NCBI RefSeq assembly: GCF_004342605.1 | Contig: NZ_SLZL01000009.1 | Location: forward strand, 124,001-188,000 | DNA: 64,000 nucleotides | Direction of reading: 5' to 3' | Origin: Caulobacter sp. BK020 | GTDB lineage: Bacteria > Pseudomonadota > Alphaproteobacteria > Caulobacterales > Caulobacteraceae | In this document: in pieces, positions 1 through 8,200 of the stretch | Position numbering within the stretch: the first letter of the stretch is position 1 | Layout of the letters: each line of letters opens with the position of its first letter | Made by a program: the position numbers and the translations under genes | Notes under the pieces: model-generated | Database searches by the model: none | What the model was told of the DNA's origin: nothing | What the model saw: the letters and a program-made list of their open reading frames with translations, nothing else

Positions 1-1137
1 CCGGCTTTCGCCCAGGGCCACCAGCGCGTCCTCGTCCTTGGGATCAGCGGCCAGCAGGTCGTCGAGGATCGCCTCGCCCGCCTTGCGGTCGCCGAACGCC
101 GTCTCGGCCTTGGCCAGGACCAGCTGGCTGAAGCGGTCCTTCGGCCGCTTGGCGGCGGCCGCGCGGATGTCGGCCAGGGTCTCGGCCCGGTCGTCCTTGG
201 GCACGCCCAGCTTCAGCCGCTGGCCCTCCAGGATCAGGTCGTCGGCGCCCGGCGGCAGATGGGTCACCGTCATCGCCGGTTCCAGCGGCCCCGTCCGCGG
301 CAAGGCCCCTGCCGGGATCGGCCGGTTCATGTAGGTCTGCAGCTTGCGGCGCAGGCCCTCCGGATCGTCGCCATAGACGGCGTCCCAGGCCTTCACCGGG
401 TCGTCGCCGTCGCGCACGGCTTTCAGATAGGCGCCCAGCTGCCTGTGCCGCGCCGGGTCGGACAGGATGTAGTGGGTCAGCAGCCAGGCCTGGGCGTAGT
501 AGGCGTAGATGTCGCGTTCCTTCAGGGCGCCGGGACGCTTGCCCAGCACGTCCTCCATCGGGATCCATCCGCCCGGCTGGGTCAGGCTGTAGGCCCGTCC
601 CCGATTGACGCCGCCCACCACCATCCGGGTCTTGGCCAGGTCGACGGTCATGTAATATTCGGCATAGCCCTCGACCAGCCAGGCCGGGTAGGCGCTGGGA
701 TAGTACTGCAGCATGAAGTGGTGCACGTATTCGTGCAGCACCGTGTCGTCGCCCTTGTTCTGGTCGAGCTCGTCGCCGTCGCGGATCGCCACCACGAAGA
801 CCTCGGGCACGGTCGACAGATAGACCCCGGCCATGCCCTCCTTGGCGCTGGGCAGCACCCGCTTCAGCTGGCCGAGATTGGAGACCAGATAGACCGGCAG
901 CTTGCGGGGCGTGACCTCGTCCTTGGGCCGGCCGTGCAGGCGACGCAGCAGGGAGTCGAAGTCCTCCAGCATGGTGGCGTATTCGCGCACCGACCTCTCG
1001 CTGCGGCCATAGACCACGAAGTGGTCGCTCTCGGCCCGCAGCCACTCGGCTCTGGCCGGCGATCCAGCGGCCAGAAATGCCGCCGCCGCCAAACCCAACA
1101 GGACCTTGCGGCCTCCCCAAAGGCCCTTCCGGCGCAT
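1..1137 (-). CDS. Exported HExxH metallopeptidase-like protein, C-terminus cut by window edge
   Basis: The reading frame starts at ATG 1137 and is still open at base 1, so the C-terminus is missing. Residues 1-30 form a signal peptide ending in SPARA. H135-E136 and H139 form an HEYVH zinc motif, and a downstream WLVEGYAEYY stretch (E156) could give the third ligand of a gluzincin fold, as in peptidase MA/DUF1570-type proteins. The visible end looks like TPR helices. It probably acts in the periplasm or outer membrane. Substrate and partners cannot be told. The large minus-strand frame that overlaps it from 1246 is out of frame and is a shadow. Confidence 0.75.
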   Translation of the reverse strand, partial: MRRKGLWGGRKVLLGLAAAAFLAAGSPARAEWLRAESDHFVVYGRSERSVREYATMLEDFDSLLRRLHGRPKDEVTPRKLPVYLVSNLGQLKRVLPSAKEGMAGVYLSTVPEVFVVAIRDGDELDQNKGDDTVLHEYVHHFMLQYYPSAYPAWLVEGYAEYYMTVDLAKTRMVVGGVNRGRAYSLTQPGGWIPMEDVLGKRPGALKERDIYAYYAQAWLLTHYILSDPARHRQLGAYLKAVRDGDDPVKAWDAVYGDDPEGLRRKLQTYMNRPIPAGALPRTGPLEPAMTVTHLPPGADDLILEGQRLKLGVPKDDRAETLADIRAAAAKRPKDRFSQLVLAKAETAFGDRKAGEAILDDLLAADPKDEDALVALGESR

Positions 1138-1371
1138 TATGCATCCCCCCACAACGTCGCGTTGAACATGCCGGGACGAAAGAGGCGAGGCAAGGCTGAA
1201 AGCCGTCCGCCGCCGGGCCGGCGCCAGCCCGCCGGGACTGCGACATCTCGCCCCATACCCGTCCTACGAATGGCCCGAAACGACCCTAGTCATTGTGGGG
1301 TTTTAGAGTCATGCTCAGGCTACTGCGGACCGTTCCCCGCCAGAGGGAAGGCCGCGAAAGAGGAAATGACA

Positions 1372-1518
1372 ATGGCAATGGTCCACGAGCCGCGTCACAA
1401 GCGCGGCGCCTGCACCCCCCAAGGAAACGCCCTCTGCCTCGGCGTCGCGTTCGCCGGGCTGGTGATCGTGGCGATGATCCTGACCTGGCTGTTCAGCCTG
1501 GTCGGTCTGTTCCTTTAG
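1372..1518 (+). CDS. Small single-pass membrane protein
   Basis: A 48-residue protein with a basic N-terminus (HEPRHKRG), two cysteines and one hydrophobic helix (about residues 22-47, LCLGVAFAGLVIVAMILTWL). Three in-frame ATGs (1366, 1372, 1378) follow an AGAGGA ribosome site at about 1359-1364; 1372 has the best spacing. It stands alone between two minus-strand genes. Function unknown; short inner-membrane proteins of this kind are common in Caulobacter. Confidence 0.55.
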   Translation: MAMVHEPRHKRGACTPQGNALCLGVAFAGLVIVAMILTWLFSLVGLFL

Positions 1519-1578
1519 GCCATCGAACGCTCCGAGCGGACGGCCTTCGCGGGAGCCCGTGGCCGCGCTGCGTGACGG

Positions 1579-1959
1579 TCAGGCCGCCAGGCGCCGCCAG
1601 ACCTGGCGATCGGCCTCGACATTGCTCAGGGCGCCGGCCTTCTGGCGCTCGAACAGCGATCCCATGATCTCCAGGCTCAGCTGGGCGTAGCGCACCTGCA
1701 CCTGGTCGACCAGGCAGCCGCGCGACGGCGCGATGAACAGCGCCGCGTTGACGTCCGGCGCCTTGGCGATGATCAGGGCCGCCAGGCGCTGGGCCTTCTC
1801 CAGGTCCTTGTGGTGCAGCAGCGGCTCGGCGGCGTACAGCTCCTGGCCCAGCTGGCCGACATAGCTCAGCGACACCTTGGCGAAACGCTCGCGGGTGAGC
1901 GGCGGGGCCAGTTCGGCCGCGTCGAGGCTGAGAACGACGTCGTTGAGCAGGAAGAGCAT
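1579..1959 (-). CDS. Hypothetical protein (126 aa)
   Basis: I chose ATG 1959 because an AAGG site lies just upstream; an upstream ATG at 2025 would add 22 proline-rich residues. The protein begins MLFLLNDVVLSLDA and looks soluble and helical, with no signal peptide or clear motif. It is read towards the small membrane protein gene. I do not recognise the family. Another overlapping minus-strand frame here is a shadow. Confidence 0.6.
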   Translation of the reverse strand: MLFLLNDVVLSLDAAELAPPLTRERFAKVSLSYVGQLGQELYAAEPLLHHKDLEKAQRLAALIIAKAPDVNAALFIAPSRGCLVDQVQVRYAQLSLEIMGSLFERQKAGALSNVEADRQVWRRLAA

Positions 1960-2174
1960 CGGAACCTTGCTGAGGCCTGGCGGCGGCTGCGGGGGAATCG
2001 GACGGCTGGAAAGTCGTTGCGTCACCCTGCCGCATCGAGCTTTCGCTCCGGTTTAGGAGCAGGGTTAACGGGGCGGGAAATGGGATTCCGGGTTAAAGGT
2101 CGGGACACGGAACAAGGCTTGGCGCGAGGGCCTTGGCGCCCCATCTGGAGACTTCGTCCCGCTGGAGGCCACGC

Positions 2175-2915
2175 TTGATCCACCCCGACCCCGCCTCGCC
2201 GGACAGCCTGACGCACGACATCGCCGCCGCCCTGGACGAGACAGGCTTTCGCCGGCTCGCCCCGGCGGAAACCGACCTCCTGCTCGGGGCGGACGCCGTG
2301 GCCGGCTGGCAAGCCTTCGCCGACAGCTGGAACGACCTGGGCCTGGACCGCTTCATGGCCGACGGCGGTCGCTATCGCCGGCGGCGCTTCGCGGCCTTCT
2401 CCGCCTCGCCCGCCGGGGTGGTCCGCAAGCCGCACCAGCCGCACTACCAGAGCCGCGACTACAACGGCTTGAACGGCGGCGTGCAGCGCTGGTTCGAGCC
2501 TGTGCTCGACACGGTGGCCGAGCATCCGGTGACGCAAGGGGTGCTCCGCGCCGGCCTGGCCCTGTTCCATCCCCTGACCGCCGATCCGCCGCGGGCCTGG
2601 CACGTGGAGCTGCACCAGTTCCGCATCGAGGCCGGCGACGGCGAGGCGGGCCTGCCCACGCCCGAGGGCGCGCACCGCGACGGGGTCGACTGGGTGATCG
2701 TCATGCTGGTCCACCGCCGCAACGTCGCCAGCGGCGTCACCGACATCTTCGCCAACGACGGCGCGCGGCTGGGCGCCTTCACCCTGGAGCGGCCCCGCGA
2801 CGCGGTCGTCCTGGACGACCACCGCGTGATGCACGGGGTGACGGCGATCCATCCGCTCGAACCGGGCGCTCCCGCCCTGCGCGACGTGCTGGTGGCGACG
2901 TTCCGGCGGGAATAG
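2175..2915 (+). CDS. 2-oxoglutarate/Fe(II) dioxygenase family protein
   Basis: A TTG start at 2175 sits 6 bases after a clear GGAGG (2164-2168), better supported than the upstream in-frame ATG at 2133, which has no ribosome site. The 246-residue product has the iron triad H167-x-D169 (in EGAHRDGVDW) and H220 (in HRVMHGVTAI) of the 2OG-Fe dioxygenase family that includes free-amino-acid hydroxylases such as the Bacillus isoleucine dioxygenase. The substrate here is therefore plausibly an amino acid, but this is inference. Single gene, followed by a palindromic repeat. Confidence 0.78.
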   Translation: MIHPDPASPDSLTHDIAAALDETGFRRLAPAETDLLLGADAVAGWQAFADSWNDLGLDRFMADGGRYRRRRFAAFSASPAGVVRKPHQPHYQSRDYNGLNGGVQRWFEPVLDTVAEHPVTQGVLRAGLALFHPLTADPPRAWHVELHQFRIEAGDGEAGLPTPEGAHRDGVDWVIVMLVHRRNVASGVTDIFANDGARLGAFTLERPRDAVVLDDHRVMHGVTAIHPLEPGAPALRDVLVATFRRE

Positions 2916-2933
2916 CGGCGCCCTGCGTCCTTC

Positions 2934-3028
2934 GAGGCCCGCTGCGCGGGCGCCTCAGGATGAGGAGCTTTGCTGCTGCTGATTCCTCATCCTGAGGTGC
3001 GAGCCGCAGGCGAGCCTCGAAGGACGCA
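2934..3028. repeat. Palindromic repeat A, copy 1
   Basis: A 95-base imperfect palindrome with outer arms TGCGTCCTTCGAGGC and GCCTCGAAGGACGCA and inner arms CTCAGGATGAGGA and TCCTCATCCTGAG. The same element recurs at 7845-7950 and, diverged, at 56602-56687. Here it separates convergent genes. Confidence 0.9.
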
Positions 3029-3035
3029 CCGCGCC

Positions 3036-3377
3036 TCAGCCGTTCGGATCCGCCTCCACCGGCTCCGTCAGGAAATGCCGCCCCTCGCGGTCCTCGATCT
3101 CGACCACCCAGATGTCGGGATCGATCCGCGCGGCGCGTTCGGCGTAGGCGTCCAGGTCGGGCTCGAAATCCGAGCGGACCGGCTGCATCCAGAAGCGCTC
3201 GCCGTCGCCCCGGGTGGCCTCGCCATAGAGCCGGGCGGTGTTGGCGCGGCGGTCCACGGCCTTGACCAGCACCGCCCCCGCCCGCGGGTCGCCCTTGCGC
3301 GCCACCGTGGCGAAGGCCCCGCCCAGCTCGGCGCGTCGGATCAGCGCACCGACCCAGATATCCGTCGAAAGAAGCAT
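3036..3377 (-). CDS. DUF1491 family protein
   Basis: A 113-residue protein starting MLLSTDIWVGALIRR. The opening (S/T-D-x-W-V-x-A-x-I-R-R) and the mid region with ARLYGEATRGDG match DUF1491, an alphaproteobacterial family of unknown function, usually about 110 residues. The frame extends upstream to 3497, but that extension crosses the divergent promoter region, so ATG 3377 is taken. Cytoplasmic by sequence. Confidence 0.8.
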   Translation of the reverse strand: MLLSTDIWVGALIRRAELGGAFATVARKGDPRAGAVLVKAVDRRANTARLYGEATRGDGERFWMQPVRSDFEPDLDAYAERAARIDPDIWVVEIEDREGRHFLTEPVEADPNG

Positions 3378-3498
3378 CGCTAACCGAACCGCAACCTCGG
3401 CGCCGTAAGGCTGCCAGCTGAAACCGCTCTCGCAGAATACGAGATTATGACGTCGAGAAAGACCCCCGAGCGCGCCTGCGCGCGCCCGGATGTACATT

Positions 3499-3549
3499 GT
3501 AGAGCCTTTTCTTCCCTTTCGGGCATAGCCCGAAAGGGAAAGGCTCTAC
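3499..3549. promoter_or_regulatory. Long hairpin just before a GTG start
   Basis: Left arm GTAGAGCC..CCCTTTCGGG and right arm CCCGAAAGGGAAAGGCTCTAC form a nearly continuous stem with a tiny ATAG loop and a three-base bulge. It ends 6 bases before the GTG at 3555, so it would occupy the translation initiation region of that gene; it could also end leftward transcripts. Confidence 0.6.
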
Positions 3550-3554
3550 GGGTC

Positions 3555-4421
3555 GTGACGGCGCGGTGGCTGGGGATTTTCGTCGCGACCGTCGGGATCG
3601 GCGCGTCGAGCCAGGCCCATGCCGCCACCGCCGCCGACCAGCTCTACGAACGCACGCTGATGACCTCGGCCGACGCGCGCTGCCGGCTGTTCAAGCCCGC
3701 CGTGGGCTCGGCCCTGGACGCCGCCCGCGCCCAGGCGCGGGGCGCGACCCTGCGTTCGGGCGCCAGCGAGGTCCAGGTCCAGGCGCTGGAACAACGGGCC
3801 CGGGCCAAGGCCGGCGCGGCGACGTGCGGCTCCAAGGATCTGCAGACCGCCGCCGGCCGCGTGCGCCAGGCGTTCGACGGCTATTCGACCCTGCAGCGGA
3901 TGAGCTATCCCGGCGATCGCGCCGCCTGGCAGGCCGACCGCTCGATCTCGGCCACCATCCCGATCTGGCGGCTGTCGCAGCCGGCCGGGTTCGGGCGCGA
4001 CCGGCTGGTGTTCGGCCTGTCGGGACGCTCCAACGACCTGCTGGCCGTGGCCGCCTTCGCCGACGACGCCCAGCCCTATGCGGCCCGGCTGGTGCTGCGC
4101 GACACCCTGCGCACCCAGGGCCCCTATCTGAACGGCCGCAACGCCAAGGGCCTGGCCGCCAACGCCGCGCCCCGCAACGCCAGCCGGGTGTTCGCCGCCG
4201 AGACCCGCGACATGGCCCCCGTCACCCTGCTGCCGACCGGCGCCAAGACGGGCCTGTCGTTCCGCTTCCCTCGCGAAGCCTCCGATGCGATGGGCCGGCT
4301 GGACCCCCGCGAGGCGGCGACCATCGAGTTCCTGTTCACCAGCCGCAACGGCGTGGACGTGGTTCGGCGGGCCTATGTCGAGGTCGGCGACTTCGCGGCC
4401 GGCCGGGCGTTCCTGCGGTAG
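3555..4421 (+). CDS. Exported hypothetical protein
   Basis: From GTG 3555 the product (288 aa) opens with a signal peptide (TARWLGIFVATVGIGASSQAHA). An in-frame ATG at 3447 would translate through the hairpin at 3499-3549 and bury the signal peptide, so I reject it. The mature protein has two cysteines (near C59 and C95 of the precursor, in DARCRLF and AATCGSK), an alanine/arginine-rich helical N-terminal half, and a probably beta-rich C-terminal half. I do not recognise the family; it is likely periplasmic. Confidence 0.65.
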   Translation: MTARWLGIFVATVGIGASSQAHAATAADQLYERTLMTSADARCRLFKPAVGSALDAARAQARGATLRSGASEVQVQALEQRARAKAGAATCGSKDLQTAAGRVRQAFDGYSTLQRMSYPGDRAAWQADRSISATIPIWRLSQPAGFGRDRLVFGLSGRSNDLLAVAAFADDAQPYAARLVLRDTLRTQGPYLNGRNAKGLAANAAPRNASRVFAAETRDMAPVTLLPTGAKTGLSFRFPREASDAMGRLDPREAATIEFLFTSRNGVDVVRRAYVEVGDFAAGRAFLR

Positions 4422-4441
4422 GCGCGCCGGGCTGCCCCCTG

Positions 4442-4552
4442 CGGGTCGCTTCGCGACCGTCTTCCCCCGGAGGGGGAAGAGCCTCCCGGGCAAGGCTCCG
4501 CCCCCTCCGGGGGCGGACAGACCGCGAAGCGGTCAGGTGGGGGCAAGTCGAT
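4442..4552. repeat. Palindromic repeat B, copy 1
   Basis: Contains TCTTCCCCCGGAGGGGGAAGA and the right-hand unit CCGCGAAGCGGTCAGGTGGGGGCAA also found at 30932-31051 and, in the other orientation, at 38739-38802. It lies between convergent genes. Confidence 0.8.
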
Positions 4553-4559
4553 AAACCAC

Positions 4560-6392
4560 CTATCGCGGCGGCGCGAACTTCACGACGTTGGGGCCCAGTT
4601 CCGGCTCTTCCGGCGGCTCTTGCGCCGGTTCCAGCAGCGGCGGCTCCATCGCCGGGCGCGACGGCGCCAGCAGCACCGGCATGCGCACCGAGACGCTGGT
4701 CCCCGCGCCCAGGCGGCTTTCGATATTCATCTCGCCGCCGTGCAGCCTGGCGAAGGCGCGGACCAGCGACAGGCCCAGGCCCGTGCCCTTGGCCCGCTGG
4801 TCGACGCCGCCGGCCTGCTCGTAGGGACGGCCCAGACGTTCCAGGTCTTCGGGGGAAATGCCGACGCCGGTGTCGGTGACCACCAGCTCCAGCTGGCCGT
4901 CCCGCCCCTCGGCGGTGACCGTCACCTGGCCGCCGCGCGGCGTGAACTTCAGGGCGTTGGAGAGGAGGTTCAGCACGATCTGCTTCAGCGCCCGGCGATC
5001 GGCGTCGACCTCCAGCTCGCCCGGCGGCAGGACGCCGCGCAGCTGGACGCCGGCCGCGTCGGCCTGGACCCGCAGCAGGCGCATGGCCGCCGTCACCGCC
5101 TCGCGGGCGTCGAACTCCCCCCGCTGCAGCTCGAAGCGCTCGGCCTCGATCTTGGACATGTCGAGCACGTCGTTGATCAGGTCCAGCAGGTGGCCGCCCG
5201 ACTCGTGGATCAGCTCGGCGTATTCGCCGTAGCGGTCGGTCAGCGGGCCGAACATCCGGGCGCGCATGATGTCGGAGAAGCCCATGATAGCGTTCAGCGG
5301 CGTCCGCAGCTCGTGGCTCATATTGGCCAGGAACCGGGCGCGGCCGGCGGCCAGGCCCTCAGCCTCGGCGCGAGCCTGGCGCAGGGCGGTTTCGCGGGCC
5401 CTGTCCAGCGTGGCGTCGCGCATCACGCCCACCAGCAGGTCGGGCGAGACCTGGCGCAGGTCCAGCCGGACGGTGCGGGTCGGGTCCAGCAGCGGGGCGA
5501 AGGCGACGCTGGCCTCGCCGGCGTCCAGGGCGGTCGCCAGGGCGGCGCTGAGCGTCTGGCGATCGCCGGCCACGGCGGCGCAAGCCAGGTCCTCGCCTGT
5601 CAGATTGGCGCTCGCCACGCCGCGCGGCGCCGCGCCGCGCACGGTCCGGACCCGGCCGTCGCTCGCCACGACCAGCAGCAGCTGCGGCGCGCCGTCGACC
5701 AGGGTCTGGAGGGTGTTCAGTTCGCCGACCTGGCGGGCGCCCTGCTCGCCGGCCCGGCGGTGGGTGAGGATCAGGCCCGAGGCCAGCCCCACCCCGACGG
5801 TGGCCACCGACAGGAAGCCCAGGATGAAGGCCAGCGGTCCCGTCGGCGCGGCCGGCGCCAGGCCCGACAGCTGGGTCAGGGCCGCCACCGCCCCGCCGAT
5901 CAGCGCCAGGCTGGCGCCCTCGGCCAGGCGTCGCGGCGAAGACAGGATCGAGGCCGCCGCCACGGGGGCCAGGATCCAGGCGCTCATCGCGCCCGAGACG
6001 CCGCCGGTCACCACCGCCGCCCCCGCGCCGCAGGTGGCCCACAGGACCAGGATCAAGGATTGCAGGCGTTCGTCGCGCCGCTCGCCCACCGCCAAGGCGG
6101 CCAAGGCTGGAAGCGCGCCGGCCGCCAGGGCCAGCCAGACCGGAAGGCCGACGACCCCGGGCGTGAAGGCCGCCGCGCCCGTCGCGAAGATCACGGTCGT
6201 CAGCCAGCCCAGCCGCCACAGATGGGCCGCGCCGAAGCCGCCCGTCGAGGAAGTCCCCGAGAGCTGGACCTGACCCTGCCGGGGGCCGGTCTGGAGCGAG
6301 GCGCCGTCATTGGCCAAGGCCGCGAGAATCCCTTCCGGTGAGTCTTCGTCGTCAAAGCTTAACGCCGGTAGCCCTCTCCCCCAAGGCCGCAC
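4560..6392 (-). CDS. divJ: Membrane sensor histidine kinase of the DivJ/PleC family, DivJ-like
   Basis: A 610-residue kinase with an acidic N-terminus, a block of hydrophobic segments at about residues 60-210, a PAS-like region (about 225-335), then HisKA with H360 in MSHELRTPLNAIMGFSD and an HATPase domain (NLLSNALKF, DTGVGIS, GTGLGLS). The H-box through KIEAERFEL is characteristic of the PleC/DivJ group that signals to DivK and PleD. The multi-spanning N-terminus and size fit DivJ, the stalked-pole kinase. Start is GTG 6392; a later start is possible. Divergent from another kinase gene 113 bases away. The DivJ name rests on architecture and neighbourhood, not an alignment. Confidence 0.65.
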   Translation of the reverse strand: MRPWGRGLPALSFDDEDSPEGILAALANDGASLQTGPRQGQVQLSGTSSTGGFGAAHLWRLGWLTTVIFATGAAAFTPGVVGLPVWLALAAGALPALAALAVGERRDERLQSLILVLWATCGAGAAVVTGGVSGAMSAWILAPVAAASILSSPRRLAEGASLALIGGAVAALTQLSGLAPAAPTGPLAFILGFLSVATVGVGLASGLILTHRRAGEQGARQVGELNTLQTLVDGAPQLLLVVASDGRVRTVRGAAPRGVASANLTGEDLACAAVAGDRQTLSAALATALDAGEASVAFAPLLDPTRTVRLDLRQVSPDLLVGVMRDATLDRARETALRQARAEAEGLAAGRARFLANMSHELRTPLNAIMGFSDIMRARMFGPLTDRYGEYAELIHESGGHLLDLINDVLDMSKIEAERFELQRGEFDAREAVTAAMRLLRVQADAAGVQLRGVLPPGELEVDADRRALKQIVLNLLSNALKFTPRGGQVTVTAEGRDGQLELVVTDTGVGISPEDLERLGRPYEQAGGVDQRAKGTGLGLSLVRAFARLHGGEMNIESRLGAGTSVSVRMPVLLAPSRPAMEPPLLEPAQEPPEEPELGPNVVKFAPPR

Positions 6393-6505
6393 AATCGGCG
6401 GGCGATCGTTAACGCTGGCGCTTCTTGTGGACGGAAACGGATTCGTAAGCGCCTTGGTTCATCCTGGCGCATCGAAGTAACGGACAGAACGTCCGGGAGT
6501 CCCTG

Positions 6506-7369
6506 ATGTCGCCACCGGCGATCACCGACGCGTCGGGCCATGCCGAGACGCCGCGCGAAAACAGCGGCGCCGACACCGGCCTGATGTCGCAGACCACCGC
6601 CTTCCGGCGGGCGGCGGCCCGCGCCCGCCGCAAGCAGGCGCTGGACGACCAGAAGCGCTCGTTCCTGCGCATGGTCAGCCACGAGCTGCGCACGCCGCTG
6701 AACGCGGTGATCGGCTTTTCCGAGATCCTGTCCTGCGAGCTGTACGGTCCCCTGGGCGCGCCGCAGTACAAGGAATACGCCGCCCTGGTGCATGAGAGCG
6801 GCCTGAAGCTGCTGCGCCTGGTCAACCAGATCGTCGAGATCGCCCGGCTGGAAGGCCATGTCACCGACCTGGACCTGGGCGAGGAGAACCTGGACGACGC
6901 GGTCGAGGACGTGATCCTGCAGCTGCGCGCCGAGGCCAACGCCCGCGGGGTCAGCATCGTCGCCCCCGAGGCCGGGACCCTGCCCAGCCTGCGGGCCGAC
7001 GGCCGGGGCCTGCGCACCATCCTGACCAACCTGCTGCAGAACGCCCTCACCCATTCGCCGCAAGGCGGGCTGGTGGTGGTCGAGGCCCGGCAGGTCGGCG
7101 GCGGCCAGGTGGAGATCGAGATCCGCGATCATGGCGAGGGCGCCGATCCGGCCGACCTGCCGCGGCTGATCCGCCCGTTCGAACAGGGCGGCGCCACCCT
7201 GACACGGGCGTCCGAGGGCGCGGGCCTGGGCCTGCCGATCGTCGACCTGCTGGCCCGGGCGATGGACGGAAGCCTGCGGCTGAAATCGACGCCGGGCCAC
7301 GGCTTCACCGCCATCGTCACCCTGCCCGACGCCACGGCGCGTCCCTCGACGGCCCGCGCTCGGTTCTAA
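6506..7369 (+). CDS. Soluble DivJ/PleC-family histidine kinase
   Basis: A 287-residue kinase with no membrane segment: a polar 50-residue N-terminus, HisKA with H59 in MVSHELRTPLNAVIGFSEIL, N-box NLLQNALTH, DHGEGAD for the G1 box and GAGLGL for G2. The dimerisation helix (ELYGPLG..YKEYAALVHESG) matches that of the adjacent DivJ-like kinase, so it may contact the same response regulator. Soluble DivK-binding kinases CckN and CckO are known in Caulobacter; this could be one of them, but I cannot say which. ATG 6506 follows CGGGAG. Confidence 0.8.
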   Translation: MSPPAITDASGHAETPRENSGADTGLMSQTTAFRRAAARARRKQALDDQKRSFLRMVSHELRTPLNAVIGFSEILSCELYGPLGAPQYKEYAALVHESGLKLLRLVNQIVEIARLEGHVTDLDLGEENLDDAVEDVILQLRAEANARGVSIVAPEAGTLPSLRADGRGLRTILTNLLQNALTHSPQGGLVVVEARQVGGGQVEIEIRDHGEGADPADLPRLIRPFEQGGATLTRASEGAGLGLPIVDLLARAMDGSLRLKSTPGHGFTAIVTLPDATARPSTARARF

Positions 7370-7411
7370 GGGGCCTTTTCCTTTTGGCCTGGCCGCACTA
7401 AGTCCCGCGCC

Positions 7412-7837
7412 ATGCAACGCCCCATCGACGCCGCCCTCGACGAACTGGCCGACGAGTTCGAACTGCTCGGCGACTGGGAAGAGCGCTATCGCTATGTGAT
7501 CGAGCTGGGCAAGGACCTGGCCCCGCTCAGCGAGGCCGAGCACTCCGAAGCCAACAAGGTGCGCGGCTGCGCGAGCCAGGTGTGGCTGGTGACCGAGCCG
7601 CAGGCCGATGGCGCGATCACCTTCCGGGGCGACAGCGACGCCCACATCGTCAGCGGCCTGATCGCCATCCTGCTCCGGCTCTATTCCGGTCGATCAGCCA
7701 AGGACATCGTCGATTTCGATGCCGCAGCCGCCATGGCGCGGCTGGGCCTGTCGGAGGCGCTGTCGTCGCAGCGGTCGAACGGGCTGAAGGCGATGGTGGC
7801 GCGGATCCAGCGGGACGCCGCGGCGCTGGCGAGCTGA
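7412..7837 (+). CDS. sufE: SufE cysteine desulfuration protein
   Basis: A 141-residue SufE family protein. SufE takes persulfide sulfur from the cysteine desulfurase SufS and passes it to the SufBCD scaffold for Fe-S cluster assembly in the cytoplasm. The acceptor cysteine is C53 in the conserved VRGCASQVW motif, and length is normal. No suf operon genes lie next to it, which is common for sufE. It starts 42 bases after the kinase gene. Confidence 0.93.
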   Translation: MQRPIDAALDELADEFELLGDWEERYRYVIELGKDLAPLSEAEHSEANKVRGCASQVWLVTEPQADGAITFRGDSDAHIVSGLIAILLRLYSGRSAKDIVDFDAAAAMARLGLSEALSSQRSNGLKAMVARIQRDAAALAS

Positions 7838-7844
7838 CCGCCCC

Positions 7845-7950
7845 TGCGTCCTTCGAGGCGCGCTTACAGCGCGCACCTCAGGATGAGGAATTCAGCAACA
7901 ACAACGCTCCTCATCCTGAGGCGCCCGCGCAGCGGGCCTCGAAGGACGCA
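7845..7950. repeat. Palindromic repeat A, copy 2
   Basis: Outer arms TGCGTCCTTCGAGGC and GCCTCGAAGGACGCA and inner arms CTCAGGATGAGGA and TCCTCATCCTGAG are the same as in the 2934-3028 copy; only the arm tips and loop differ. It separates sufE from the convergent small membrane protein gene. Confidence 0.9.
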
Positions 7951-7959
7951 CGCGGCTGC

Positions 7960-8124
7960 CTAATGGAAGAACCCCGCCCGCGTCCCGATGAACCAGATGG
8001 CGATGACGATCAGCACCAGCTGGATCATCCAGTTGACCGGCGACGGAATGGGGCTGCGCTGGACCGTGTAGAGCGCCAGGCCAAGCAGGATCAGGGCGAC
8101 GAGGACGACGATCAGGATGCTCAT
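7960..8124 (-). CDS. Small two-helix membrane protein
   Basis: A 54-residue protein read from ATG 8124 to TAG 7960. It has two hydrophobic helices (about residues 2-19 and 34-47) joined by a polar turn with SPIPSPVNW, and ends GTRAGFFH. The two-helix layout with an IPxPVNW turn resembles small conserved membrane proteins of unknown function. A GGAAC-N16-GGTT element on the minus strand (8133-8157) lies right in front, suggesting a general-stress promoter and a nearly leaderless transcript. Confidence 0.65.
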   Translation of the reverse strand: MSILIVVLVALILLGLALYTVQRSPIPSPVNWMIQLVLIVIAIWFIGTRAGFFH

Positions 8125-8132
8125 GCCGGTGT

Positions 8133-8157
8133 AACCACCACGCTTGCCGATAGTTCC
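8133..8157 (-). promoter_or_regulatory. Candidate sigma-T/EcfG promoter
   Basis: On the minus strand, GGAAC, 16 bases, then GGTT. The consensus for the alphaproteobacterial general-stress sigma factor is GGAAC-N16/17-CGTT, so there is one mismatch. It would start transcription within a few bases of ATG 8124. Confidence 0.35.
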
Positions 8158-8200
8158 AGTCAGGCTTGAGAACCAAGCCGCCAGGGCCTATTGCCCCGTC

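Noticed and set aside
44..1246. Large minus-strand frame overlapping the metallopeptidase-like gene
   Set aside because: It is in another frame, is rich in Arg/Gly/Pro, and the real frame has a signal peptide and HEYVH motif.
2065..2096. Two TTAA half-sites as a CtrA box
   Set aside because: Spacing is 24 bases, not 7.
6359..6412. TTAA half-sites between the two kinase genes as a CtrA box
   Set aside because: The half-sites are 46 bases apart and each is single.
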